Source of the DNA: Nosema muscidifuracis
Taxonomy: Eukaryota; Microsporidia; Nosematidae
DNA length: 64,000 nucleotides
NCBI GenBank assembly: GCA_028335825.1
Contig: JAIOKI010000009.1
Location: 496,001-560,000 of the forward strand
Reading direction: 5' to 3'
In this document: in pieces, positions 1-9,638 of the stretch
How positions within the stretch are numbered: the stretch's first letter is position 1
Layout of the letters: each line of letters starts with the position of its first letter
Notes under the pieces: model-generated
Database searches by the model: none
What the model was told of the DNA's origin: nothing
What the model saw: the letters and a program-made list of their open reading frames with translations, nothing else
Translations under genes and position numbers: made by a program

Positions 1-26
1 TTAACAAAACAAACTACATAAGAAAA

Positions 27-187
27 AATAAACTAGTAATAAAATTTATGCATAATAAGCTAGTATTAAATTTATGCATAATAAACTAGTAATAAAATTT
101 ATGCATAATAAACTAGTAATAAAATTTATGCATAATAAACTAATAATAAAACTTATGCATAATAAACTAATAATAAAATATATTCAT
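27..187. repeat. Tandem repeat, about six copies of a 27-bp unit
   Basis: Six consecutive units of about 27 bp run from 27 to 187, each ending in ATGCAT (one copy ends TTCAT and one is a base shorter). The unit is almost pure A/T with a CTAGT or CTAAT core. It ends about 10 bases past the stop codon of the minus-strand gene at 198, so it lies in that gene's 3' flank. No coding sense is seen. Confidence 0.85.
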
Positions 188-197
188 AAGAAAATGT

Positions 198-806
198 TTA
201 TTTATGATTAATCGACATTTTGTTTTTTAAATTATTTTTTCCATTCTTTTTCTCAGCTAATATAATAAAACTGCTTATAACTATAATCCCAAATACAAGC
301 ATCATAAAAAAAGCAAAAAGTCTTTTTTTATCAACTATATTAGATTTCTTAATACTATTGAACTGGAAATTTACTGATAAAGCATCAAGAGCATCTTCAG
401 AATAAAATATTTTAGATCTCATACTATTACTTTCAAGAAAATTAGTGTGATTACCTACATACTCAGCTCTTAAAGGAGCATCTGAATCATACTTAAGTCT
501 AAAAAAGTGCACTTCTTCAATCACTTGTTGACTTATTGGATCCTTAAAATTTTTAATACGGATTTTTCTTCCTTCTGTAGATATTACCATTTCAAATAAG
601 TATTTGCATAATTGTCTGGCATCATAGCAGAAATATTGGATTTTATCTGAAGAATCATTACATTGAACTCTGCCTAAATAATAATCATTACTTTTTATAT
701 GACTATCATGGATTAAATCTGAAAATAATTTCTGTGTGAATTGTTCTTTCTTACCTGCTTCGAGTGTACACCTAGGACTATCTTCTTTTTCTAATAAATA
801 TACCAT
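198..806 (-). CDS. Tail-anchored membrane protein, possible longin/R-SNARE (Sec22-like)
   Basis: The 202-residue protein has one strong hydrophobic segment near the C-terminus (about residues 164-184), followed by a short basic tail, so it is probably a tail-anchored membrane protein. The N-terminal 80 residues could form a longin-like alpha/beta fold (a short strand pair near 42-60, then a helix at about 64-74). The 40 residues before the membrane segment include an ALDAL stretch placed like the SNARE helix of Sec22. However, the zero-layer arginine expected of an R-SNARE is not clear, and the match rests on short stretches. If correct, it would act in ER-Golgi vesicle fusion. The start is the only ATG near the frame's beginning; no CCC motif precedes it. 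Function unproven. Confidence 0.5.
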   Translation of the reverse strand: MVYLLEKEDSPRCTLEAGKKEQFTQKLFSDLIHDSHIKSNDYYLGRVQCNDSSDKIQYFCYDARQLCKYLFEMVISTEGRKIRIKNFKDPISQQVIEEVHFFRLKYDSDAPLRAEYVGNHTNFLESNSMRSKIFYSEDALDALSVNFQFNSIKKSNIVDKKRLFAFFMMLVFGIIVISSFIILAEKKNGKNNLKNKMSINHK

Positions 807-2114
807 TTTTGCTTATTTTCTTTGAAAATAAATATCAAATTTAGATGTTACAGAATTGTTTCATGTATAATGTTTCAGATTTTATTTGTTCTTATATTTC
901 AAATTAGATTGTCAATATAACATTTTAATCTACATAAAATTGTTTAATTTATATAGGAGTTTTTATATTTTAATCTACATAAAATTATTTAATTTATATA
1001 GGAGTTTTTATATTTTAATCTACATAAAATTATAATATTTTAATCTTTATATAAATAAAGAAATTGTCATATCAATATAAATTTATAATATTTTTATCTA
1101 CATAAAATTATCCAATTTATTTTAGAATGTCAAAATAAAAACTCTTATCCTTTAAAGTTTACAAATAAAAATTAATACATAAAATTATCCAATGTATATA
1201 AAAATATCAAAATAAAAACTCTTAAATAAATTTATAAATCTTTATATAAATAATAAAATTTATTTTATAATCTCAATATATAAATTTATAATATTTTTAT
1301 CTACATAAAATTATCCAATTTATATAAGAAATTAGAATCCTTGTTATAATTGATCATATTTTAATTCTTTGGAAAATTAAATTAAAAAATAAATCATAAC
1401 TAAGAATTTATATTTGAATAATTCAAGTTAAGAAATTGAATACTAAATCAAATAAAATACTATAAGAAAATTATAACATTTTTCTTTTATCTTATTATCA
1501 ATATTTTTAATATTCTTTTTTTTTTCCTGTAAAATATGTCTATATTTAATAAACCTATACTTATAATTACTAAATGACGTGTTCTTTGCTTGAAAAAGAA
1601 AATATTATTCTTTTTATAATTTTAAATTAAGTATTATTTAAGATAATATTTTGTTTATATTAAAGCTTATTTGTTTCTTATTTCTAAATATCTTTCTTCT
1701 TCAAATAATCAAACATATTACATGATTTTTAAATTTATTTTAAATCTAAAAATTTAAAATTTCTTTATAATTTTATCATATCCTCTTATTTATGCTTATT
1801 TATGCATTTTTTCTTTATTTATATTTGTTAATTATGTTTTTATGCATATTATATTCGATTTAAAAATCACTAATTTTTTAATTTAATTACACTGGTTGTA
1901 ATCAATAAATATTGATTAATTAAAGAAAAGTGTGTACATAATTTAATACAAATTGTCTATATAAGTAAATTATAAGATATAAATAAATTTAAATATGAAT
2001 ATAATAATTTGATATAAGTTAAAATTCAGCCTTGGTTTTTAATTCATTTTTTTTCTATGTTAATTTATTTTAATTAAAAACCATAATTATAAATTTAGAA
2101 ACGGTAATTGGGGT
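807..2114. other. AT-rich intergenic spacer with degenerate repeats
   Basis: About 1.3 kb, nearly all A/T. The first half holds the 45-bp repeats listed separately. From 1340 to the homeobox start I see only poly-A/poly-T-rich sequence, with no gene, RNA or clear promoter. Confidence 0.6.
922..1330. repeat. 45-bp direct repeats, two full copies plus decayed copies
   Basis: Two full 45-bp units (922-966 and 967-1011) and a truncated third (to about 1033) start with ATTTTAATCTACATAAAATT and contain ATATAGGAG. Looser copies of the TCTACATAAAATTATCCAATTTAT core recur near 1098 and 1300. This is a locally expanding AT repeat without coding sense. Confidence 0.75.
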
Positions 2115-2618
2115 ATGGAACCTTTTAGAGGAAATTATTTTAATAGTTATCATATGAATAATGAAGAAATGGATAGTCAATATTATGATCCATTTTATGT
2201 TAAACACAGAAAGAGAACCACTAAAGCACAGTTAAAAGTATTAGAGAAGACATTTGAAGTAACACCAAGACCAGATTCTGCTATGAGAAAGAAGCTTGGT
2301 GATGAATTAGCTATGACTCCACGTAGTGTACAAGTTTGGTTTCAAAATAGAAGAGCAAAAGTTAAGAAACAACAGCAAGCTATTGATAATCCAAAAACTA
2401 GTCCAAATTTCCAGTCCTTAGAACGAGCTCATTATAGAAAGACAATGGAGCATTTTGAACTTTATCCTACTAATAATAGTATTATGAATAGAATGCCCAG
2501 TTCATACAGTTATGATAATGGTACTAATCTTCATATGAATTTTATGAAGTACAATGATGAGTCTCCTTTCAATATGTATGAACCAAAATATGACAAAAGA
2601 ATGTATCCCTACGAATAA
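2115..2618 (+). CDS. Homeobox transcription factor
   Basis: This 167-residue protein carries a complete homeodomain at about residues 28-87, with the hallmark third helix WFQNRRAK (residues 75-82). Asn at homeodomain position 51 and Gln at position 50, the residues that read DNA bases, are both present. Basic residues flank the domain on both sides (HRKR before, KVKK after), and the remainder is polar, Asn/Tyr/Met-rich and probably disordered. Microsporidia carry a small set of such short single-homeodomain proteins, so a sequence-specific nuclear regulator is the safe call; target genes cannot be told from sequence. The ATG follows GGGGT directly, in line with the GGG-like start motif reported beside the CCC one. 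Confidence 0.93.
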   Translation: MEPFRGNYFNSYHMNNEEMDSQYYDPFYVKHRKRTTKAQLKVLEKTFEVTPRPDSAMRKKLGDELAMTPRSVQVWFQNRRAKVKKQQQAIDNPKTSPNFQSLERAHYRKTMEHFELYPTNNSIMNRMPSSYSYDNGTNLHMNFMKYNDESPFNMYEPKYDKRMYPYE

Positions 2619-4602
2619 ATTGTAATTTTAGTTTATTAAATCTATTTTAATTATAAGAGTTATTTATAAGAATACTTAATTTTGAGAGTTATTTATAAGA
2701 GTTTTTTTATAAGAGTCATTTATAAGACTGTTGTAATTTTTAAAATCTATTTCAAAATATAAGACAAGACTATTGTAGTTTATAAAAGTTCTTTATAAGA
2801 CTACTATAATTAAAAGAGTCATTTATAAGACTATTATAATTTAAAAACTACAGTAATTGTAAAAGTTATTTAAAAACTATTGTAATTATAAAAGTTAATA
2901 TAAATAATCTAATAATTTGTTTTTATTGAATTAATCATTTACTAAATCTTGTATATTGAAATATAAAAACTAAACTAATAAGAATTTGAGTCTATATAAT
3001 GTTTTATATTCAATCTTCTGTTTAATTTATATTAAAATTGATTAATTTCTTTACGTACATATTAATATATTTTAATCATATATAGGGCGGTATTTAATTG
3101 ATATTTGTTTTATAAAATGTTATAAAAGATCAATAACGATAAAAAAATGTAATCTTAACTTTAAAATCTTAATAAATTTATAAAACAAAACTTTTTATAC
3201 GACTTAAATATTCTGTAAAAAAAAGATTAAATTTAACATAAAACATCTTAAAAATTGTTATTAAATATATTTTCTTATTAAAAAGATGTCTTTAGTTATT
3301 TAATATGAAATTTTAAGATGTTTTAATATAAAAATAATTAATATGAAACTTTAAAGATATCTTTTCTTATTAAAAATATATCTTTAGTTATTTAATATGA
3401 AATTTTAAAGATATCTTTTCTTATTATAAAGATATTTAATATCAATTTCATAATAAATAAATTAATTTACTCCTTAATGAAATATCTTAAAAAACAGTTT
3501 TTTTATTGATCATTTTAATAAATCATTATTAATTTCATAAATTAATTTATTAACTTCATATTTTTATTTAGAAACTACAAGTATTTTGATAAAATAAATA
3601 ATAAACTTACTTAGATAATTTTAACAAACAATCTATCATAAAAATATCTTTTTTGTTTGGTAAAGACTCAGATTTAATATTTTTAATGAAAGTAAGATAT
3701 AATATTTTATCATTAATTAAATTCATCAATTATAATATTTTACAATTTAAAGAATGTTAAATTTAATTTCTTATTAAAAATATAATAATTAGAAGAAGAT
3801 TATTTAAGTTAAGTATCAAAAAAGATAATATCATTTTAAATATACAAATATGTGGTATTAAAATTGTAATATATCTTAATAATTAGCATTTAAGTACATG
3901 ATAATATTTTTTATTTTTATATATTTTGATATATCAATTAAATTTTTACTAATAAAAGAAGACTAAATATCTTTGAAAAAATTATAAAAAAAAGATATTC
4001 TGGTCTGTGTCATAGATTATTATATTAAAATCTTTATGCTTTAAAAGCTATATTTTTATTTTTTATATAATTTCAATCTAAAATACTTTTAAACTAAAAG
4101 GAGTTTCTTATTATAAAATCTTCAATTCACCTGATTTATAAAATATTCATTATTATTGATTATTTTATATAAAAATATTATCTTTTAAATTTTCTAATTT
4201 AAAAACTTTTAGTTAATCTACAATAAAAATTTGCATAAAATTAGTTTTATGTATGTTAATTTTATTTACATTCATTCGTTTATTATGCTGGGTTATATAA
4301 GAAAATATATAAATTTTAAGATTTTCTGATGGTTACTTATTTAATTTTAATACATAATATTAAAAATATATTATTTAAATTAAGTTTTAAATAAAAATTG
4401 AATTTTTTTATAAATTATTAATTAATCTTGTCTTCATATAAAATATTAATATAAAAAAAAAGAAAATTATAACTTTAAATTAATACATTTATGTTCAATT
4501 AAGTATTATATAAATAAAACTGATGTTTTTAATAATAAAGATATTTTTTATTTCTTGTTTTCCATACTTCTATAAATAAACTACATTTTATTTTTTACCC
4601 TC
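2619..4602. other. AT-rich spacer with imperfect short repeats
   Basis: Nearly 2 kb without a gene. At 2650-2890 a degenerate unit (TTATAAGA with AGTCATTTATAAGACTATT) recurs about eight times. At 3274-3435 a roughly 43-bp stretch containing TCTTTAGTTATTTAATATG occurs twice, interleaved with two palindromic AAAGATATCTTT blocks. The remainder is featureless A/T. Confidence 0.55.
4598..4600 (+). promoter_or_regulatory. CCC start-site motif of the RPA14-like gene
   Basis: TACCC lies two bases before the ATG at 4603, the microsporidian CCC signal that fixes the start of this short gene. Confidence 0.7.
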
Positions 4603-4887
4603 ATGTTTGTAGATACACTCCTCAATTATGAAAACAAAGATGTTTCAGTAATAGGAAAAGTAGAGAAGATAGATAACGACATTGTATTTTTACGAAGTGG
4701 GAGTAGTGAAATAATGGTAAGACATAATGGACTTGATAGTTATAAAACTAATTTAGTACGTGTACGTGGAGTTGTAGAAAATGGAGTTTTGGTTGAACAT
4801 GTAGTTCATAAAATACATGAAGATTTTGATATGAACTTGTACACAAAATTTGTTGATATAAATACAAAATTCTCATCAATATTCTAA
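4603..4887 (+). CDS. RFA3: Replication protein A small subunit (RPA14/Rfa3-like)
   Basis: A 94-residue single OB-fold protein. The order of elements fits Rfa3/RPA14: a strand with VSVIGKVEKID, a mid-protein strand with EIMVRHNG, then VRVRGVVENG, and a C-terminal helix with DFDMNLYTKFVDI, which resembles the trimerisation helix of RPA14. It would be the smallest subunit of the heterotrimeric single-strand DNA-binding complex used in replication and repair in the nucleus. It is shorter than yeast Rfa3 (about 120 residues), as is usual for microsporidian proteins. The ATG is right after a CCC motif, supporting the start. The family is divergent, so the call rests on fold pattern and the C-terminal helix. 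Confidence 0.72.
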   Translation: MFVDTLLNYENKDVSVIGKVEKIDNDIVFLRSGSSEIMVRHNGLDSYKTNLVRVRGVVENGVLVEHVVHKIHEDFDMNLYTKFVDINTKFSSIF

Positions 4888-5242
4888 TAAATTAAATTAT
4901 TAATTTTATTTAATAAGTTTAGTTCGTTATCTTTCTAAATGGTCAAAATATATCACCAGATATTTTCTTGCTATTTATCTATGACAATAATTAGAAACAT
5001 TACAAAATTTTTAACATAATAAAAATATAAACATAATACATTAAATATGATAATTAAAAGTATTTAAATAATACATTAAATTTGATAATTAAAAGTATTT
5101 AAATAATGCATTAAGTATAAACATAATAAAATATATTTAAAATATAAATTAAAAATATCATCTAATAATACATTAAGTATAAAAATATTTAATATAATAA
5201 TTAAATCTAATCAATAAATAAGTATAAAAATATTTAAATTAT
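4888..5242. other. AT-rich spacer between convergent genes
   Basis: 355 bases between two gene ends. It contains a 35-bp tandem duplication (5040-5074 and 5075-5109, unit starting ATTAAAT and ending in AATA[AC]/AATG[C]) and otherwise only A/T sequence. Confidence 0.6.
5040..5109. repeat. Tandem duplication of a 35-bp unit
   Basis: Two adjacent 35-bp copies contain GATAATTAAAAGTATTTAAA and differ at about two positions. Partial echoes continue to about 5200. Confidence 0.75.
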
Positions 5243-7366
5243 TTATTCTATTAGGTTTTCTAGTATAAAAATATTTTCAAGTGTCTGATTATAACATTCT
5301 TCACCACTCTTTCTACAAATTATATTCTCATGACTACTTCTTCCATGATAATATATTAAATACCTCATCCATCTAAAAAGATTAAGCAAATTGTATCTAT
5401 CACTAATAAATGTAATTAAATATTTTCTAAAATCTTCTACCATATTTTCAGGAATATATTTAACAATAATTTCTATTTGATCTTCTGGAACAATATCAAG
5501 GATATTTTTAATAAAATTGATTTCTTTTATCTTAAGGGATGCTATAAGTGCATTTATATATTTCTTATCTTCTAAATATCTTAAAATAGCTTCTGAAGTA
5601 GTTTCTATATCTAAACATAGTGGTAAATATTTACTAGTACTTTTCTCATAAATAAAAACACCTTCTCTACTTAAAATAACTACTTTATATTGATTTCTAC
5701 TATGAATTATATCTAATACTTCAATTATATTAGATTTATCACAAGATTCTTTCTGATTCTTAAAAATTAAATCTTTATAATTTTTCCATTTCTTATTTCT
5801 TGAAACTTTAATAGTTTGATCAATATTATTTGATTCTATTTCCATAATACTTATCTTATTAGACTCACCTCCTAAAAATATTAATTTTCCATCAAAACTT
5901 AAATCAATATGTTCTACTGCCTTTTTGTCTTTTAAAAATAACGAACTTTCATATTCTAAATCAAAATCATAAATTACAATTTCTTTTAATAATGAAACAT
6001 AAATCTTCTTATTTCTTATTACAAAATCTGTAGCTGTTTTTTCTAAATCTATCGAAACACAATCTGATTTAAAAATATTCCATTTTTTTAACTCATTATC
6101 AACTGATAATGTAAATAAATGACCATCTGTATATAACATATTTTTAACAGGTGATTCATGTCCTTCTAAATTATCTATTTCTCTTGATCTTTGTAAATCA
6201 ATAACTCTTATTTTATATGTATCATAATCAGCTATAAACATTAACATACCATCATCACAAACAGTTGTGGAACTGATTTTTACTGGAATATTAAAAGATC
6301 TAAAACAAGTCCCATTTTTCATATCAAATATGCTAATATACCCATTTATAGATATTGATAATATAGAATTAGTAAGGAAATATACCTTATAAAATGGATG
6401 TGTATTTTTTTCATCATAAAAAGTACTTATTATTTTTTTATCATCATATATTCTTATCTTTTTGTCTGTACATCCTACACCTAATAATTCATTAGTTGTA
6501 TCTAAACAGGATATTTTAGGTAAATCTAAATTAAATAAAAATGTATCGATTTCAAAATTGTATAATCCAACATATTTATCAGATTTTATAGCAACTTTTA
6601 AATTACTAAAACTTATTTCATTTATCATATGATGTGTTTCAACTCCATAAATTATCTCTCCTTCTGATATAATTTCTATAAGACTTTTATTATTCTCTTG
6701 AATACAAATACAGATAAGATCTTCAAATTGATCTGCTGATGAAATTTTGGCATTCTTAAATATTTTATTCTCAATTTTATTATCTTTTTCATTTACAAAA
6801 TAAATTTGTCCATCTTCACATACAACAACAAGATTTTTTTTGGTTCTAAGTATTTTTATAGGAGAAGATCTTGTAATTATAAATCTTTCTGTTTTCTTCA
6901 TAATTAAATCATAATATTTAACACTACAATCTCTGCTTCCTGAATATATTCTTTCTTTTGTTATATAAGTACAAGTTATTTGATCATTGTAATTAATTTT
7001 TGTATTTAGATCGAACATTCCAAATTTATAATCTTTAGGTAAGTACCAAATTTCTAATGTATTTCCATTTCCAAGTACTATATATTTATCATCTACAGAA
7101 AATGATAAACAATCACATTTCAATGAAGCAAAATTTTTAGTATCATAAATAAGAACCAAGGAATCTTCAGTAATGCAATACAATATATTATTTCTTAAAA
7201 TAATCTGTCTAACAGAAGATTGTAATATACCACATATAGAGTATTGCCCTTCACTTACTTTATATATATATGTGTTTGATGCAAAGTATATGTCTCCTTT
7301 ATCATAAATTAATCCATGAGATTTTGATTCAGTTGGTACAGCTGTTTTTAATGAATAATGCAGCAT
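5243..7366 (-). CDS. PWP2: PWP2/UTP1, WD-repeat protein of the small-subunit processome
   Basis: This 707-residue protein is made of WD-like beta-propeller blades (for example SFSVDDKYIVLGNGNTLEIW and IYSGSRDCSVKYYDL near the N-terminus). A C-terminal helical Utp12-type domain follows, at about residues 595-690 (INALIASLKIKEINFIKNIL ... HGRSS). Blade order and the linker REGVFIYEKS...LCLDIETTSEAI match PWP2, the UTP-B subcomplex member that helps fold and cut the 5' part of pre-rRNA in the nucleolus. Yeast PWP2 has about 920 residues; here loops are trimmed and the acidic C-terminal tail is gone, typical of microsporidian reduction. The ATG has a CCC motif four bases upstream. Its 3' end faces the RPA14-like gene. 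UTP12 or UTP13 are alternatives but fit less well. Confidence 0.85.
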   Translation of the reverse strand: MLHYSLKTAVPTESKSHGLIYDKGDIYFASNTYIYKVSEGQYSICGILQSSVRQIILRNNILYCITEDSLVLIYDTKNFASLKCDCLSFSVDDKYIVLGNGNTLEIWYLPKDYKFGMFDLNTKINYNDQITCTYITKERIYSGSRDCSVKYYDLIMKKTERFIITRSSPIKILRTKKNLVVVCEDGQIYFVNEKDNKIENKIFKNAKISSADQFEDLICICIQENNKSLIEIISEGEIIYGVETHHMINEISFSNLKVAIKSDKYVGLYNFEIDTFLFNLDLPKISCLDTTNELLGVGCTDKKIRIYDDKKIISTFYDEKNTHPFYKVYFLTNSILSISINGYISIFDMKNGTCFRSFNIPVKISSTTVCDDGMLMFIADYDTYKIRVIDLQRSREIDNLEGHESPVKNMLYTDGHLFTLSVDNELKKWNIFKSDCVSIDLEKTATDFVIRNKKIYVSLLKEIVIYDFDLEYESSLFLKDKKAVEHIDLSFDGKLIFLGGESNKISIMEIESNNIDQTIKVSRNKKWKNYKDLIFKNQKESCDKSNIIEVLDIIHSRNQYKVVILSREGVFIYEKSTSKYLPLCLDIETTSEAILRYLEDKKYINALIASLKIKEINFIKNILDIVPEDQIEIIVKYIPENMVEDFRKYLITFISDRYNLLNLFRWMRYLIYYHGRSSHENIICRKSGEECYNQTLENIFILENLIE

Positions 7367-7370
7367 AAAT

Positions 7371-7373
7371 GGG
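7371..7373 (-). promoter_or_regulatory. CCC start-site motif of PWP2
   Basis: On the minus strand TTACCC stands four bases before the ATG of PWP2. Confidence 0.65.
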
Positions 7374-7401
7374 TAAAAAAATTAAAAAACAATTTAAAAA
7401 T

Positions 7402-7611
7402 TTACTTTTTGAAAATGTTTTTAGAAAATAAAGTTGGTTTGGCTATTCCTGTGTCTACTGATACATTGTTCTGAATATCTAGTTGTTTCCGTATATGATC
7501 ACGTACACGATTAGCTTTTTCTATATTAAGATTTCTTAAAACGTTTTTTTCTATTATGTTTAGACGTGTTCGTATTTTAGCTTTTATTGATAGACTTGAA
7601 AGTGAGGCCAT
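7402..7611 (-). CDS. Small basic hypothetical protein
   Basis: An open frame of 69 codons from the ATG at 7611. The frame extends four codons further to a GTG, but the ATG at 7611 has AACCCC just before it, the same start signal as its neighbours, so I take it as the start. The protein is basic, probably helical (residues 8-50, rich in Lys/Arg/Asn and Leu/Ile), with no membrane segment or known motif. It lies 35 bases upstream of PWP2 on the same strand, an interval too short for a separate complex promoter, so its 3' end probably overlaps the PWP2 promoter. I do not recognise the family; conservation in other microsporidia would decide whether it is real. Confidence 0.6.
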   Translation of the reverse strand: MASLSSLSIKAKIRTRLNIIEKNVLRNLNIEKANRVRDHIRKQLDIQNNVSVDTGIAKPTLFSKNIFKK

Positions 7612-7614
7612 AAA

Positions 7615-7618
7615 GGGG
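7615..7618 (-). promoter_or_regulatory. CCCC start-site motif deciding the start of the small gene
   Basis: AACCCC on the minus strand lies three bases before the ATG at 7611 and after the upstream GTG, so it selects the ATG. Confidence 0.65.
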
Positions 7619-7789
7619 TTCACTAAAATTTATTTTTGTTTTGTTTATTATCAAAAAATGAGTGTGCATTTTGGAGTTCAATGAAAAAAATTAAAGAGTT
7701 TTATAACAGTCTATTTATCTTTCCAAGTTAAAAAAATTATTATATAGAAATTTATACTAGTTAATAAATAAAAGAATTGCTCAAAGTGG

Positions 7790-7948
7790 ATGTCCCTAAC
7801 CTTAAAAAATTGAATAATCTCGTACATATAAAATTTTATACAACGATTTTCCTAATAGAGAAATGTCCCTAACCTTAAAAAAATTAAATTAAAAAATTGA
7901 AAAATCTCGTGCATATAAAATTTTATACAACGATTTATCATAATAGAG
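7790..7948. repeat. Tandem duplication downstream of RPL3
   Basis: Two adjacent copies (7790-7862 and 7863-7948) share ATGTCCCTAACCTTAAAAAA and ATATAAAATTTTATACAACG; the second carries a short AT insertion. They lie just past the RPL3 stop codon and contain CCC runs but no gene, so they may be a duplicated 3' untranslated region. Confidence 0.8.
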
Positions 7949-7967
7949 AGAAGAAAAATTAAATAAT

Positions 7968-9122
7968 TTAATCTGTCGATTCGACAACCTCTGATTTTTT
8001 AATACCATAGAAGGCTCTCTTCTCATCTGAAGTCTGGAATCTTCCACTACCAATCTTGGAAGATGTATCAACAAACTTAATAACTAAATCATCTGATTTC
8101 TTCTGTTGTTTAAGTAAAGACTTTCTTAAAGTTACTACTCTCTTTGATGGACCAACAATAGCTCCCTTTAACATAATAAAATCATTTTTGATAGATCCAT
8201 AATGAGGAAATCCTCCCATTGGAGTAATTGGTTTTTCAGTTAAATCAAATTCAGTTTTTATCTTTTCATTTCCATGTCCAATCATGTAAACCTTCTTGTT
8301 AATTTCAGTTCTACGATGGTAACCCTTTCCTCCTGCTCTAGCTACTGTGGTCATTACTCTTGATGGATGCCAAGCACCAATACAAGCTACTTTTCTGATA
8401 CCCTTACGAGATTTTCTTGGTTGTTTGGTAACTCCAAATCTCTTAATTACTCCAGTAAATCCCTTACCTTTGGTTACTCCTATAACATCTAAATCTTCAT
8501 TAACTTCAAATATATCCCTAATGTTGACTTCTTTCTCAAACATATTCAAAGCCCAATCTACTTTCTGTTCAATATTTCCTCCATTGACTTGAATCTCAGC
8601 AGTGTGTGATTTCTTAAGATTTAAAATTGGGATCTTAGTGGGTTGAGAATGAACAAGTACTCTAATAATACAAGCTCTCTTCTTTAACTCAGCGATCTTA
8701 GATTCAGTATCTTCAATTTTGCATTCACTCATCTTAGCAGAAAGCTCTTCCCATTTCAATCCAAATCTTCTTCTTAGAACACCTTGATCAATATGTGAAG
8801 AAAAAACTGTAGCTACTCTTTTAAGACCTTTACCAGTCTGTTCATATCCAGTAACTCCATAAATAACATTAGCAGGTGTTTCTACAATAGTAACAGCGTC
8901 CAAAATTTCTTTGACTGATTGTTTGTTCTTAGTTCTAATAACTCTTGTTCTGATTACATGAGTCATACCAGCTTTATATCCAATAAATCCAGTAAGATGA
9001 ATCTTCTCACTAGAATTATCTTTTGGGAAAGCTCTAATAGGAGGTCTAATAGTTTTAGATCTCTTTCTTGGACAGAAAGCTAAAGATCCATGTCTTGGTG
9101 CATTAAATTTTCTACAACTCAT
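7968..9122 (-). CDS. RPL3: 60S ribosomal protein L3 (uL3)
   Basis: This 384-residue protein is full length for eukaryotic uL3 and matches throughout. The N-terminus [20 protein letters not shown] is typical, as is [11 protein letters not shown] near residue 45. The central loop with [16 protein letters not shown] and GAWHPSRV (Trp251 and His252) reaches the peptidyl-transferase centre; the histidine is the one methylated in yeast. [13 protein letters not shown] and the C-terminal half are also standard. It binds 25S/28S rRNA and is essential for large-subunit assembly. ACCCCC precedes the ATG, the strongest start motif in the window. No intron is visible near the start, where some microsporidian ribosomal genes have one. 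The 3' flank carries a tandem duplication and the 5' flank a 57-bp satellite. Confidence 0.97.
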   Translation of the reverse strand: MSCRKFNAPRHGSLAFCPRKRSKTIRPPIRAFPKDNSSEKIHLTGFIGYKAGMTHVIRTRVIRTKNKQSVKEILDAVTIVETPANVIYGVTGYEQTGKGLKRVATVFSSHIDQGVLRRRFGLKWEELSAKMSECKIEDTESKIAELKKRACIIRVLVHSQPTKIPILNLKKSHTAEIQVNGGNIEQKVDWALNMFEKEVNIRDIFEVNEDLDVIGVTKGKGFTGVIKRFGVTKQPRKSRKGIRKVACIGAWHPSRVMTTVARAGGKGYHRRTEINKKVYMIGHGNEKIKTEFDLTEKPITPMGGFPHYGSIKNDFIMLKGAIVGPSKRVVTLRKSLLKQQKKSDDLVIKFVDTSSKIGSGRFQTSDEKRAFYGIKKSEVVESTD

Positions 9123-9126
9123 TTTT

Positions 9127-9131
9127 GGGGG
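9127..9131 (-). promoter_or_regulatory. CCCCC start-site motif of RPL3
   Basis: A run of five C on the minus strand, four bases before the RPL3 ATG, is the clearest CCC motif in the window. Confidence 0.75.
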
Positions 9132-9196
9132 TTAAAAAATTTTACTGAAATATTTAAAAAAAATTAATAAATAAAACCAGAAGAATTTTATATCGT

Positions 9197-9481
9197 TAGC
9201 AATAATTTTTATAAGATAATTAAATGAAATAAAGTAGAAGAGTTTTCTTTAGTTAGCAATAATTTTTATAAGAAAATTAAATGAAATAAAGTAGAAGAGT
9301 TTTCTTTAGTTAGCAATAATTTTTATAAGATAATTAAATGAAATAAAGTAGATAAGCTTTATAGAGGTAGCAATAATTTTTATAAGATAATTAAATGAAA
9401 TAAAGTAGATAAGCTTTATAGAGGTAGCAATAATTTTTATAAGATAATTAAATGAAATAAAGTAGATAAGCTTTATAGAGT
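9197..9481. repeat. 57-bp tandem repeat (minisatellite), five copies
   Basis: Units begin with TAGCAATAATTTTTATAAGA at 9197, 9254, 9311, 9368 and 9425, exactly 57 bases apart. The first two to three copies end in GAAGAGTTTTCTTTAGT and the last ones in GATAAGCTTTATAGAGG, so two sub-types were amplified. Because 57 is a multiple of three, an apparent reading frame of 19-residue repeats crosses the array; it is a by-product. The array fills the space between the RPL3 promoter and the tRNA gene. Confidence 0.92.
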
Positions 9482-9535
9482 TAGAATTATTCATTAAGAA
9501 ATTTTAAATTTATATACCTAAAATTAATCTTGTAA

Positions 9536-9606
9536 GCATCGTTGGTTTAGTGGTATAATTATCGGTTGCCATCCGATAGACGCGGGTTCGATTCCCGCAC
9601 GATGCA
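9536..9606 (+). tRNA. tRNA-Gly (anticodon GCC)
   Basis: A 71-base cloverleaf. The acceptor stem GCATCGT pairs with ACGATGC, followed by discriminator A. The D arm contains GGTTTAGTGGTA (A box). The anticodon stem TCGG/CCGA holds the loop TTGCCAT with anticodon GCC. The T arm is GCGGG-TTCGATT-CCCGC (B box). CCA is not encoded and there is no intron, as expected for a eukaryotic nuclear tRNA. It reads Gly codons GGC/GGU. Confidence 0.96.
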
Positions 9607-9612
9607 TTTTTT
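9607..9612 (+). terminator. RNA polymerase III terminator of tRNA-Gly
   Basis: Six T residues follow the discriminator base directly, a standard pol III stop signal. Confidence 0.85.
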
Positions 9613-9638
9613 ACAAAAAAAAATACCAAGGAAATTTT

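Noticed and set aside
198-806. Firm assignment as Sec22
   Set aside because: SPRCTLEAG near the N-terminus looks like Sec22 but sits in the wrong place relative to the longin helix, and the SNARE zero-layer Arg is not evident; left as a possibility.
7612-7623. Upstream GTG start for the small protein at 7402
   Set aside because: The CCCC motif lies between the GTG and the ATG at 7611, so the ATG is the better start.
9306-9494. 62-codon minus-strand frame with three identical 19-residue units
   Set aside because: It is the 57-bp minisatellite read in frame; the unit length is a multiple of three and the product is AT-driven (Ile/Lys/Asn/Tyr).
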